This document shows positions 1 through 7,205 of a DNA stretch of 9,071 bases, one piece after another. Each line of letters starts with the position of its first letter. Positions within the stretch are counted from its first letter, which is position 1. The notes below the pieces were generated by a model. That model searched no databases. It was given only the letters and a program-made list of their open reading frames with translations, and was not told where the DNA came from. Made by a program: the position numbers and the translations under genes. The stretch is from Spirochaetaceae bacterium (GTDB lineage: Bacteria; Spirochaetota; Spirochaetia; Treponematales; Breznakiellaceae): the NCBI GenBank assembly GCA_031269165.1, contig JAISZQ010000241.1:1-9071 (forward strand), read 5' to 3'.

Positions 1-114
<114 letters not shown>

Positions 115-166
115 TTTTACTATCCTCTTTGTTTAACTGAGGGTGGTTAACCCACCAACGACTATC

Positions 167-195
167 TTTATATCGCATCCGCCTTTTTTTGTCAA
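167..195 (-). promoter_or_regulatory. Sigma-70-type promoter for the left-edge ORF
   Basis: On the minus strand a perfect -35 box TTGACA (190-195) is followed by exactly 17 bases and then TATAAA (167-172), one base from the -10 consensus. The predicted start is near 160. It is the best promoter match I find in the window and points towards the truncated ORF at 114. The DNA just upstream (195-250) is rich in A tracts on this strand, which could act as an UP-like element. Confidence 0.7.
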
Positions 196-285
196 GCGGC
201 ACTCCCCTTTTTTGCTAAAATTTCTCGTTTTTTTTCGGTTTTTTGTAAAAATGCGCATTGGGAACAGGGATGGGGGGCGTTGCGG

Positions 286-429
286 GGGTGTCGGGCGCAA
301 TGACGCATTGTCATTGCGAGGAGCGAAGCGACGTGGCAATCTAGTCGACGGGCGTGGTCCTCTGGATTGCCGCGCTACGCTCGCAATGACGAGGGGTGTC
401 GGACGCAGTGACGGGGCATTGTCATTGCG
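286..429. repeat. Imperfect direct repeat flanking a dispersed hairpin element
   Basis: The segment starting GGGTGTCGG at 286 and ending CATTGTCATTGCG at 318 recurs at 394-429, with a few substitutions and a 3-base insertion, at an offset of 108-111 bases. The hairpin element at 311-390 lies between. A separate 20-base stretch beginning GGGGGCGTTGCGG is identical at 273-292 and 562-581. This looks like local duplication of non-coding repeat modules. Reading frames across here on either strand are products of the repeats and have no ribosome sites. Confidence 0.6.
311..390. repeat. Dispersed palindromic element, copy A
   Basis: The left arm starts TCATTGCGAGGAGCGAAGCG at 311 and runs through GGCAATCTAG to 344. 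The right arm begins CTGGATTGCC at 362 and ends CTCGCAATGA at 389. The arms are imperfect reverse complements around a loop of about 17 bases, so the element could fold as one long hairpin. It is the same family as the copies at 422, 5071, 5156, 8370 and 8835. REP/MITE-like intergenic elements with these ends occur in several bacterial lineages. No transposase is present here. Confidence 0.8.
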
Positions 430-481
430 GGGGGCGTGGCGGGCCATCGTCATTGCGAACCCGCAGGGTGAAGCAATCTAG
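422..481. repeat. Dispersed element, copy B (two left arms, degenerate)
   Basis: Two head-to-tail left arms occur. One starts TCATTGCGGGGGGCG at 422. The other starts TCATTGCGAACCCGCAGGG at 450 and ends GCAATCTAG at 481. The second is the variant arm seen again at 8904-8935 and, in reverse orientation, at 5113-5144. A matching right arm is missing, so this is a broken or composite copy. Confidence 0.7.
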
Positions 482-485
482 GCGG

Positions 486-600
486 GGGGCGTGCTCCCCC
501 CGAAGGGGGGCCGAGGGGCGTTCACCGTACGGTGCGCCCAAGGGCCTCCACGGCAGGTGGCGGGGGCGTTGCGGGGGTGTCCCCCGCTGAAGGGGGTAGC
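486..600. repeat. Cluster of short GC-rich hairpins
   Basis: Several perfect short inverted repeats crowd this stretch: CCCCCC-GAA-GGGGGG at 496-510; CACCGTACGGTG, a 12-base palindrome at 523-534, extended by GGCG/CGCC arms at 517-520 and 535-538; and a CCCCC/GGGGG pair near 581-596. None is followed by a T run, so they do not look like intrinsic terminators. The C5-GAA-G5 type recurs at 5306-5318, and a CCCC-TTC-GGGG version lies near 5024-5034, so it is one of the recurring intergenic modules. Confidence 0.55.
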
Positions 601-608
601 GGAGGACG

Positions 609-648
609 GCTCAAACCATTGCGGGGTATACCCCGCAATGGTTTGAGC
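609..648. repeat. Perfect 40-bp palindrome with no spacer
   Basis: The half GCTCAAACCATTGCGGGGTA (609-628) is followed at once by its exact reverse complement (629-648). It lies 40 bases beyond the stop codon of the activase gene. RNA from either strand would fold into a hairpin with a minimal loop, but neither side carries a T run. The CCATTGCGGGG part resembles the ends of the dispersed element, so it could derive from two joined arms. Confidence 0.9.
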
Positions 649-659
649 TGGCCGGAGCG

Positions 660-690
660 AGGGGGAAGGCTTTCCCCCTTTTACTTTTTA
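660..690 (+). terminator. Possible intrinsic terminator, reading towards the activase gene
   Basis: An 8-bp stem, AGGGGGAA (660-667) and TTCCCCCT (672-679), with loop GGCT is followed on the plus strand by TTT-AC-TTTTT. That is terminator-like for transcription entering the activase gene antisense. In the gene's own direction the hairpin begins 8 bases after the stop codon but lacks a trailing U run, so termination of the gene itself would be weak or would need another factor. Confidence 0.4.
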
Positions 691-3600
691 TCTCTTCTCT
701 CTTCCGTCAACGAGTGCCGACAAATCCGCGCCGCCTTTATAGCGGAGGGCGTTCACCATGAAGATGTTGAGCTTGTTCACGATGTTTGGGGGGAGGAGGT
801 TGCCGTCCACTTCCACGGATAAAATCGGGTAGTTGCGCTCGCGGGCCCAGGGGGTAAAGAGGCCTTCGATGACGCGGCCGATGAGACAGGCGAAGGGCGA
901 GATGTTGACGATGCCTGAATAGCCGCCTTCTTCCATTGCTGCCGCCGCCGCGCCCGACGAGACTGCGATCTCCGAGTTGAGTTCGAGGTTGACGAAGTGC
1001 TTCTGGGTGTAGGCCATGATGCGGCGCATATCGTGCGGGGTTTTCGGGATGAGGCCGGTGGGGCCGAGTATGGCGAGGGTCTTCTTTTCGATGTGGTGTT
1101 TCCACCATTCCTCGATGCGGAGGCGGAGGAGTTTGCGGCGGTTGCCGCTCTGGCCCAGTTTGATGAGCTTCTTGAGGGCGTATTCGCGGACGAAGTCGAG
1201 GTAGTGAATCCATTCGGCGATACCGGCCACTTTCACGACGATGCCGCGCTCGCTCATCAGTTGGATGAGTTCGCCCACGGCAAAGTCGTCCCGGCGGACA
1301 AAAATTTCGCCCACGACCAGTACTTTCGGGCAATCGGTGAGCGTGCGTTTGAGGGGGATTTTCCGCACGTCTTGGGCTACTTTCCGCAGTTCCGGCCACA
1401 CGTTTTGCTTGTGCCGCACGGCGTTCATCACCTGCCGCCACGAGGTCTCGAAGTCAGCGACGGCCTTATCGGGATCCGCTGCCGTTGCCTGAAGCGCGGT
1501 CTGAATGTCCTTGAGATAGTCGGAGAGCACGAAGCCCTGCCACATCTGCTTGGTGAAGTCCGGGCCGAGTTCGCTGTAGGAGTTGTCGGCGGAGAGGGTG
1601 AACACCGCGACGTTTTCGAGGCGCATATCGCGGAAGAGGTTCTCGTAGTAGACGAAATACTGTCCGGTGCGGCAGGGCCCGGTGGTGATGGGCACAAAGA
1701 GGAGGTAGAGCTCGTCTTTGCGGTATTTCTTTGAGGAAAAATATTCAAGCGCGCCGCCCAGCACGAGGTGGCTGGGGACGCACTCCTTGCCGGAAGCGTG
1801 GGCGCGGGCGATCTGCACGGTTCGCGTCGTGGACACCGGAAGCGGTTCGGCCTGTATGTTGAGCGCGTACATGGCGGCGCTGATATATTCGGTGGAGATG
1901 TTGCCCATGCTGGACAAGAGGATTTTCACCCGCTTGTTGCCGACGATGTTTACTTTTTCGCCCGATATGCGGTTGTCAACGCGAAGCTGGGAACCCGCCT
2001 CGGCTTTCTCGTCGTAGACAAACTTCCAGCCGTTGTCGTAGCGTTCTTCGTTGATGGCGTCTTTGCGCGCGCGGTAGCCGTCGATGATGTCGAGAAACGC
2101 CTCGACACGGGTGTCCACCCCGGCATCAGCCGAATGGGAGTCCAGTTCCAGCACGAGGAAGGGCTTCTGGCCCATCGCCCACTTGATATAGTGCAAGATG
2201 AACGAATCAGGCGCGCAGGAGAAGTTCGTGATGTAGGTGACGTAGATGTTCGGCTCGTTTTTGATGAAGGCCGCCGATTTTACGTCCTGCTGGCCGTAGT
2301 ACCAATACATATTGGGGAAAATTTTCTGGTCTTCAAAGGGCAGAATGTCGAAGGGCACGATGGAATAGCCCCGGCTTGAGAACTTGCGCGGGATGCCCAT
2401 GTTCGCTTCCTGCGTAAAGGCGTTGTACGGGCGGCCCAAGATGGCAATCACAGGCCGTTCCGCCTTCCGCGCTTCTTCCAGTGCCTCTTTTCCCAGTGCC
2501 CGGCATGCCTCGAAGTAGGCGTTTTGCATGGCAACGGCCTTGTCGAAGGCTTTTTTTGTCTCCGCCTCGTCAATGCCGAGCCGCTGGGTCATCGTACAAA
2601 ACAGTTCGAGGGCCTTTTCATCGCCAAACTTGAATGACACGACGAGGGGCAGCCACTTGTTCTTGTCGACTTCCGGGAAGGCCTTGTCCACATAGTAGGG
2701 GAAGGCCTGGGTGATCGGGCAGAAGTTCGCGTGAACGGCCGTCTCGTAACTGGGCATATCGCGGAAATGGGGCAACAGCACATAGTCTACCCCCTTGTCG
2801 AGGCAGTCCTGCACCGCGCCGTGGGCGATCTCCGCCGGAAAGCAGTAGGTCGACTCGGCGCGGGCGATCCCCTCGTGGGCCACCTCGGTTGACAGCACGG
2901 TCTTGATCCCCAGTTCATGGAAGAACCACGAGTAGAGCGGGTAGAGCGTGTGGGTGGAAAAGGCGCGGGGTATGCCCACCGTATAAGGCCGCTTCGTTTT
3001 CGTTTCTTCGGTTTCGGTAAGCACAGGCGCGGCAAACTCCTCGAAAAGCATCGTCTGCCGGCGTTCAACATAGTTGAAGACCGGCACGTCCTTCACCTTC
3101 TTCCGCATATTGGTATATTTGTTACAGCGGCCCCCGAAGTTGTATTTCGTGCCGTTGACGTTCAGGGTCTGGATGGGACAGCGGTTCTCGCAGGCCTTGC
3201 AGGTAAAGACCCGCTCATAGCCGATCTCGCGGCCAACAAGGTCGTCGATGACAACCGGCGTCTTGTCGAGAAGCCCGTCGGCGGCCTTTTTCTTGGCCAA
3301 CAACGCGACCCCGAAACAGCCCATCAGTTCAGGCGAGGGCGGCACGAGTATCTCTTTTTCGAGGAGCATCGCAAAGGCCAGCGGCACGGCGGGGTTCTTC
3401 GCGACGCCGCCTTGCAGGAAGACCTTGCCGCCAATCGTCCGGTTGCCGACGACGCGGTTTAAGTAGTTGGACACGATGGAGCCGACGATACCGGCGGTGA
3501 TGTTCTCCTTGCTCGCGCCCTGCTGGACGGCCTTGCGGATGTCCGAGTTGATGAAGGCCGAACAGTGTTCGCCGAATTTGAGCGGCGAGTCGGCGGCACA

Positions 3601-4986
3601 GGCGATGGGCCCGATGTCGGCGGCGCTCTTGATGGAAAGGTCGCCGGACGCGGACTCTTCGAGGAACGACCCCGTCCCCGCCGAACACGCCTCGTTCATC
3701 GCGTAGTCGATGGGGACGCCGTTCTTCAAGAGGACATACTTCGCGTCCTGCCCGCCGATCTCGAAGATCGTCTCAACGCCTTTATCAAAGTAGGTGGTGC
3801 CGACCGAGTGGGCAATGATCTCGTTGTACACGCCGGGCGTCTCCAGAAAGACCCCCAGTATCTCGCGGGACGACCCGGTCGTAGCCACGAGGCTGATCTC
3901 GATGTCCTTGCCCCCGGTGTCCGAGACGACCTTCTCCTGAATGACGCGCAGGCACTCCTTGAGGGCTTTCACCGGGTCGCCGTGGGTGCGCCCATAGTGG
4001 CTCGCCACGACAACGTCCGTTTCCGCGTCAACGAGACAGGCCTTCGTCGTCGTCGACCCACCATCAACGCCGAGAATGTAGACCCGGCCCTTCTCGACCG
4101 TGCCCTCTTGCGCCTCGAAAAAACGTACTTTGTCCTGCCATTCGTTCAGCGAGCCGAGCGTGCCGAAACGCACCGCATTCGGCTTTAGCACTTTTCCGGC
4201 GGGAGGAAGCGGCGAGCCGTCCTTTTCCGCGAGAAAGGCCGCGCCGGCTGCCTCGAAGACGCTCGCCGTTTCCGGGATGACAAACGTGATGTCCGGTGCT
4301 TTTTCCTTGATAAACTGCACGATGTGCCGGTTCAGCGTGATGCCGCCGGTGAGCACGACCCGCCCGCTCGTGATCTTGGCACGATGGAGGAAGTCCACGA
4401 CCTTCACCGCCATCACGTTGGACAGCGACAGCACGATGTCGTCCTTCGTCGCTTCCCGCTTGTTGAGCCGGTGGGTGCAGTCGCTCTTCATAAACACCGA
4501 GCACCGCGTCGAGAGCGGCAACACCTTCGCGTCGGGCGCGATCCGGTCAACGTCGGCCAGCGTCATATCCATGCGGGCGAGCTGTTGCTTCAGGAACTCC
4601 CCCGTCCCCGACGCGCACTTGTTCCCCGAAAAGTTATTGACAATCTTCCCGCTCTCGTCGAGCTTGTAGACGATGAGGTCTTCGCCCCCCATACTCACAA
4701 TCGCGTCGGCCTTCCCGGTCTCCGGGTTCAGCGCCTCCAGCGTCCGCAACGCCGCCTCCACGCACAGCGGCTCCAGCGTTCCCGCCACATCAAACATAAA
4801 ACGGCCTTCGTTGCCCGTCACCAGAGCCGGAATGCCCTCCGGAATATGTCCCTCGTCAAGAAGTTTGCCAACCGCTTTGGCAAAATCGCCCTCATGCGGC
4901 ACCGCCGCGCTCCACGTTATCTTCCCGTTGTCTGTTAAAACCATTTTGAGGCTCGTTGAGCCGATGTTAATTCCCAAAGATTTCAT
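688..4986 (-). CDS. Fused acyl-CoA dehydratase activase / DUF2229 (HgdB-like) Fe-S protein
   Basis: This is a large cytoplasmic ATPase and iron-sulfur protein of the BadF/BadG/HgdC activase family. Two ASKHA ATPase domains are visible. The first (about 1-255) has the GINIGSTSLK phosphate loop, NKCASGTG (Cys124) and STRCSVF (Cys162). The second (about 302-565) has GVDGGSTTTK, the GGQDAK motif, NEACSAGTG (Cys434) and GEHCSAF (Cys475). Next come a CxxCxxxC cluster (596, 599, 603) plus Cys621, and a DUF2229/HgdB-like half (about 665-1432) with Cys in YCFPAE, FSCAPDSF, KECVPSH, GPCRTGQY and SPFACLIG. Single activases are about 260 residues; this long fused form is known in anaerobes. Known relatives couple ATP hydrolysis to one-electron transfer into dehydratases or double-cubane proteins. 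The substrate here is unknown, and no dehydratase subunit genes are adjacent. The first domain reads GGED where the second has GGQD. The start matches the family N-terminus but lacks an obvious ribosome site. Confidence 0.93.
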   Translation of the reverse strand: MKSLGINIGSTSLKMVLTDNGKITWSAAVPHEGDFAKAVGKLLDEGHIPEGIPALVTGNEGRFMFDVAGTLEPLCVEAALRTLEALNPETGKADAIVSMGGEDLIVYKLDESGKIVNNFSGNKCASGTGEFLKQQLARMDMTLADVDRIAPDAKVLPLSTRCSVFMKSDCTHRLNKREATKDDIVLSLSNVMAVKVVDFLHRAKITSGRVVLTGGITLNRHIVQFIKEKAPDITFVIPETASVFEAAGAAFLAEKDGSPLPPAGKVLKPNAVRFGTLGSLNEWQDKVRFFEAQEGTVEKGRVYILGVDGGSTTTKACLVDAETDVVVASHYGRTHGDPVKALKECLRVIQEKVVSDTGGKDIEISLVATTGSSREILGVFLETPGVYNEIIAHSVGTTYFDKGVETIFEIGGQDAKYVLLKNGVPIDYAMNEACSAGTGSFLEESASGDLSIKSAADIGPIACAADSPLKFGEHCSAFINSDIRKAVQQGASKENITAGIVGSIVSNYLNRVVGNRTIGGKVFLQGGVAKNPAVPLAFAMLLEKEILVPPSPELMGCFGVALLAKKKAADGLLDKTPVVIDDLVGREIGYERVFTCKACENRCPIQTLNVNGTKYNFGGRCNKYTNMRKKVKDVPVFNYVERRQTMLFEEFAAPVLTETEETKTKRPYTVGIPRAFSTHTLYPLYSWFFHELGIKTVLSTEVAHEGIARAESTYCFPAEIAHGAVQDCLDKGVDYVLLPHFRDMPSYETAVHANFCPITQAFPYYVDKAFPEVDKNKWLPLVVSFKFGDEKALELFCTMTQRLGIDEAETKKAFDKAVAMQNAYFEACRALGKEALEEARKAERPVIAILGRPYNAFTQEANMGIPRKFSSRGYSIVPFDILPFEDQKIFPNMYWYYGQQDVKSAAFIKNEPNIYVTYITNFSCAPDSFILHYIKWAMGQKPFLVLELDSHSADAGVDTRVEAFLDIIDGYRARKDAINEERYDNGWKFVYDEKAEAGSQLRVDNRISGEKVNIVGNKRVKILLSSMGNISTEYISAAMYALNIQAEPLPVSTTRTVQIARAHASGKECVPSHLVLGGALEYFSSKKYRKDELYLLFVPITTGPCRTGQYFVYYENLFRDMRLENVAVFTLSADNSYSELGPDFTKQMWQGFVLSDYLKDIQTALQATAADPDKAVADFETSWRQVMNAVRHKQNVWPELRKVAQDVRKIPLKRTLTDCPKVLVVGEIFVRRDDFAVGELIQLMSERGIVVKVAGIAEWIHYLDFVREYALKKLIKLGQSGNRRKLLRLRIEEWWKHHIEKKTLAILGPTGLIPKTPHDMRRIMAYTQKHFVNLELNSEIAVSSGAAAAAMEEGGYSGIVNISPFACLIGRVIEGLFTPWARERNYPILSVEVDGNLLPPNIVNKLNIFMVNALRYKGGADLSALVDGREKR

Positions 4987-4993
4987 ACGACTG

Positions 4994-4999
4994 AGTATA
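4994..4999 (-). promoter_or_regulatory. Possible -10 box for the activase gene (leaderless start)
   Basis: TATACT on the minus strand lies 7 bases before the ATG, so transcription would begin at or next to the start codon. No Shine-Dalgarno sequence is visible, which fits a leaderless message. There is no recognisable -35 box at the right distance (TACTCC), so this is weak. Confidence 0.25.
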
Positions 5000-5037
5000 G
5001 CGGAAAACGCGGGGAGGGAGTAGCCCCCTTCGGGGAA

Positions 5038-5069
5038 TTGAAAATGATAAATGGATAATGGAAAATGAT
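5038..5069. repeat. AT-rich module (AAAATGATAAATGGATAATG type)
   Basis: This is a short AT-rich stretch made of ATGGAAAATGATAA-like words, directly left of dispersed copy C. The same words return at 5214-5250 in the same orientation and at 5281-5305 and 5323-5355 inverted. It has no coding potential. With the hairpin elements it fills the 401-base gap upstream of the activase gene. Confidence 0.65.
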
Positions 5070-5070
5070 G

Positions 5071-5144
5071 TCATTGCGAGCGGAGCGCGGCAATCCAGGG
5101 CGTTATGCCCGTCTGGATTGCTTCACCCTTCGGGTTCGCAATGA
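5071..5144. repeat. Dispersed palindromic element, copy C
   Basis: The left arm starts TCATTGCGAGCGGAGCGCGG and runs to CAATCCAG (5098). The right arm begins CTGGATTGCTTCACCCTTCG at 5113 and ends TCGCAATGA at 5144. It is a complete hairpin copy with a loop of about 14 bases, 85 bases upstream of the activase start codon, so it could influence that promoter. Confidence 0.8.
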
Positions 5145-5155
5145 CGATCCCCCTG

Positions 5156-5183
5156 TCATTGCGAGCGGAGCGAAACAATCCGG
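5156..5183. repeat. Dispersed element, copy D (single left arm)
   Basis: TCATTGCGAGCGGAGCGAAA followed by CAATCCGG is one left arm with no partner. It lies 11 bases to the right of copy C in the same orientation, which suggests tandem insertion or partial deletion. Confidence 0.7.
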
Positions 5184-5207
5184 CGGGGGCCATCTTGTCG
5201 CGCGCTT

Positions 5208-5360
5208 CGCGCGAATGGAAAATTGATAAATGGAGAATGGAAAATGATAAGAAGGGCGCGAGCCGCCTCCATACTCCGCACATTATCCATTATCAATTTT
5301 CCATTCCCCCGAAGGGGGCACGCATTTTCCATTTACCATTATCAATTTTCCATTCGCGCG
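5208..5360. repeat. Nested AT-rich inverted repeat behind the beta-helix gene
   Basis: The 22 bases at 5208-5229, starting CGCGCGAATGGAAAATTGAT, are exactly reverse-complemented at 5339-5360. Inside lie further inverted AT modules (5236-5250 against 5290-5305) and a CCCCC-GAA-GGGGG hairpin (5306-5318). The structure ends 27 bases past the stop codon of the lipoprotein gene, so its transcript would run into a large hairpin. This could protect or end the message, although no U run follows. Confidence 0.75.
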
Positions 5361-5387
5361 TTAGCGCGTAAAGGGGCGCACCGCACG

Positions 5388-7094
5388 CTACTCCCGGAAA
5401 ATATCGGAGGGTTCGAAGAAACGTTGAGTCTGATAATTGCCGCTGACCGAGCCGCCCTGTTGGGTAAAGACACCGCCCTTGTCAACATGGACGCCCCCGG
5501 TAACTACCGCCATGTTCTTGGTGATGGAACCGCCGCTCTGGGTGAACGCGGCGCCTTCGCCTACCCGTACACCGCCGCCCATGTTTGCCTCATTACCGAT
5601 GATGGAACCGCCGGACAGGGTAAGTTTGCCTCCAACATAAACGCCCGCGCCGTGGGAGGCCTCATTTTCCGAAATCTCGCCCCCTTCGATGGAGGCCGAC
5701 CCATCAATATACACCCCGCCGCCGTAACGCCTCTCGGTGGTAACCGTGTTCTTCCGTATGCTTCCCTGCTTCATGGTGAACATACCCCCTACGTAAACAC
5801 CGGCCCCACCTCCTTCGCTCTTGTTGTTATCAATTGTCCCGCCGTCAAGGATGAGGTGTCCCGGCTTGCTGAGGCCTCTAAACGCCTCCTTGATACCGTA
5901 TACAACAACCCCGCGGTCATTATTGCCGGTTATCCGCGCCCCCTCACCCAGCGTAACTTCGCCGTCAACGCTTACCTCAAGCCCTGCTTGGGGACTTCCC
6001 GTAATCTCGATGTGCTCAAACCGGATTGTACAAGAAATGGCACTGACGCAATTCTTGTCCGTTCCCTGAGCGGAAAGCACCGCCCGTCTCGCGCCGGGCG
6101 CGTGGGGAATGCCGGTTATCAGAATCGACGCATCCCCGTAAGTAGAAACGCTGAATACCTCATCTCTATCACCGCCTTCGCTTTCTTGGTTCAGGGTGCC
6201 GATGACGGTTATTGCTTTGATGTCGTTCACCCGTGTTGCCAAGCGGGCTTCGGCAAGAGTCTTGAACGCCGTTTCCTCTGAAAGGCCGTCGTTGTCGTCG
6301 CTGCCCGACGCGCTGACATAGTACATGCCTTTGGCGGCCAGGGCCTGGTATGCGGCAACGGCTTTTTTCTTGCCCTCCAGTTCCCGTATGGTGGCCGTAA
6401 TGCCCGACTTGTCATAGTCAACGTCCTTCGCGTCCGCCAGTTCCTGGTAGGCCGCCATCGCCCCGTCATAATCGCCCTTGAGATTCCGCGCATGGCCGAT
6501 ACTGATAAGATAGATCACTTTCGCATCTTTCGTGTTGTGTTTCTCCCCGGTAATATCACGGTCGTACCCTTTTTGAAAATGCGCCAGAGCCTTCTCAAGA
6601 TATTCGTCGTACTCCGCTTCCGGCACTTTGCCCTGGGTAACCGTTTGGAGGTACGCTGCCCCTATGAGATAATCAAGATGCACCCCGGATAAATCAAGGG
6701 GCTTTGTGAGATTCGTTAACCCCCGCTCCGCAGCCCCGTAGGCGGAGAGCGTTACCCCTTGCTCCAACGCATAGTCGGGGTCTTTTTCCAGAGTCAGTCC
6801 CCATTCTTTCGCCGCCGCGATATTGGATGAGTCCGCATAGTAATACCAGCCCCGGCCATAGTATATCTCCGGGTTGTCTGGTTCCCGCGCCACGGCTTTT
6901 TGGTACGCCTCCTCATCGCCTCTTCTGATCGCCGCTTTCTCATCCACTTTCTCATCCACTTTTTTCGCCGGTATCTCCTCATACGTCGCGCATCCCGTCA
7001 ACACAACCCCGCATACTAAAGCGACGGCCAAAGCCGCCGCTATCCCGACTGTCCCAACCCGCAGAGCGGGCTTTCTTACCTTGTTCTTTGTCAT
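5388..7094 (-). CDS. TPR plus parallel beta-helix lipoprotein
   Basis: Predicted exported lipoprotein. Residues 1-35 form a signal peptide (KNKVRK, hydrophobic core, lipobox LTG-Cys35), with Ala at +2. Residues about 60-220 are helical and TPR-like (AYQKAVAREPDNPEIYYGRG; GDYDGAMAAYQELAD). Residues about 257-283 (YYVSASGSDDNDG...AFKTL) match the DUF1565-type entry to pectate-lyase-like folds. From about 290 there is a parallel beta-helix with six GG-x-I-x-x-N-like turns, at 418, 443, 471, 495, 521 and 547. Such domains bind or cleave polysaccharide, or serve in surface adhesion; no catalytic residues can be assigned. There is no autotransporter barrel, so export would be by the Lol-type lipoprotein route. 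The start is fixed by AAGGAG 7 bases upstream and by the signal peptide. It lies 111 bases downstream of the LRR lipoprotein gene on the same strand, and the two may be co-transcribed. Confidence 0.85.
   Translation of the reverse strand: MTKNKVRKPALRVGTVGIAAALAVALVCGVVLTGCATYEEIPAKKVDEKVDEKAAIRRGDEEAYQKAVAREPDNPEIYYGRGWYYYADSSNIAAAKEWGLTLEKDPDYALEQGVTLSAYGAAERGLTNLTKPLDLSGVHLDYLIGAAYLQTVTQGKVPEAEYDEYLEKALAHFQKGYDRDITGEKHNTKDAKVIYLISIGHARNLKGDYDGAMAAYQELADAKDVDYDKSGITATIRELEGKKKAVAAYQALAAKGMYYVSASGSDDNDGLSEETAFKTLAEARLATRVNDIKAITVIGTLNQESEGGDRDEVFSVSTYGDASILITGIPHAPGARRAVLSAQGTDKNCVSAISCTIRFEHIEITGSPQAGLEVSVDGEVTLGEGARITGNNDRGVVVYGIKEAFRGLSKPGHLILDGGTIDNNKSEGGGAGVYVGGMFTMKQGSIRKNTVTTERRYGGGVYIDGSASIEGGEISENEASHGAGVYVGGKLTLSGGSIIGNEANMGGGVRVGEGAAFTQSGGSITKNMAVVTGGVHVDKGGVFTQQGGSVSGNYQTQRFFEPSDIFRE
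6988..7094 (-). repeat. Signal-peptide cassette, copy 1 (107 bp)
   Basis: This segment, from the ATG to just past the lipobox Cys codon, matches 8110-8216 at 102 of 107 bases by my hand count. Similarity stops at both ends: the ribosome-site regions differ, and the mature proteins are unrelated. The peptide differs only at residues 2 (Thr/Ala) and 13 (Val/Ala). Confidence 0.92.
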
Positions 7095-7112
7095 CTTTAT
7101 TCTCCTTGTTTG

Positions 7113-7125
7113 ACAAACAGTTTGT
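7113..7125. promoter_or_regulatory. Short palindrome in the beta-helix gene leader
   Basis: ACAAAC-A-GTTTGT is a 13-base palindrome lying 18 bases upstream of the start codon, just before the ribosome site. It could be a small operator or a weak RNA hairpin. There is nothing else to support a regulator. Confidence 0.2.
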
Positions 7126-7150
7126 TTTTATCTCTTGTTGATAGGGGGCA

Positions 7151-7185
7151 GTGGTTAGTGGTCAGACGCGCTGCCCACTAACCAC
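7151..7185. repeat. Hairpin between the two lipoprotein genes
   Basis: GTGGTTAGTGG (7151-7161) is perfectly inverted as CCACTAACCAC (7175-7185). CAG/CTG extends the stem inside after one mismatch, leaving a 5-base loop. In the gene direction it begins about 20 bases after the LRR gene's stop codon. No U run follows, so it is more likely an RNA-stabilising or processing hairpin, or another intergenic repeat, than a standard terminator. Confidence 0.7.
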
Positions 7186-7205
7186 GGTTCCCGCCTTAGC
7201 CTGTA

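Noticed and set aside
133..590. Overlapping open frames on both strands, up to 112 codons, in the left gap
   Set aside because: They are made of the dispersed hairpin element and GC-rich repeats, give low-complexity Arg/Pro-rich peptides, and lack ribosome sites.
997..1734. 245-codon plus-strand open frame, and others inside the activase region
   Set aside because: These are antisense shadows of a GC-rich gene that matches a known family along its whole length.
5223..6281. 352-codon plus-strand open frame
   Set aside because: It is antisense to the beta-helix lipoprotein, whose signal peptide, domains and ribosome site are clear. Its beginning runs through AT-rich repeat modules.
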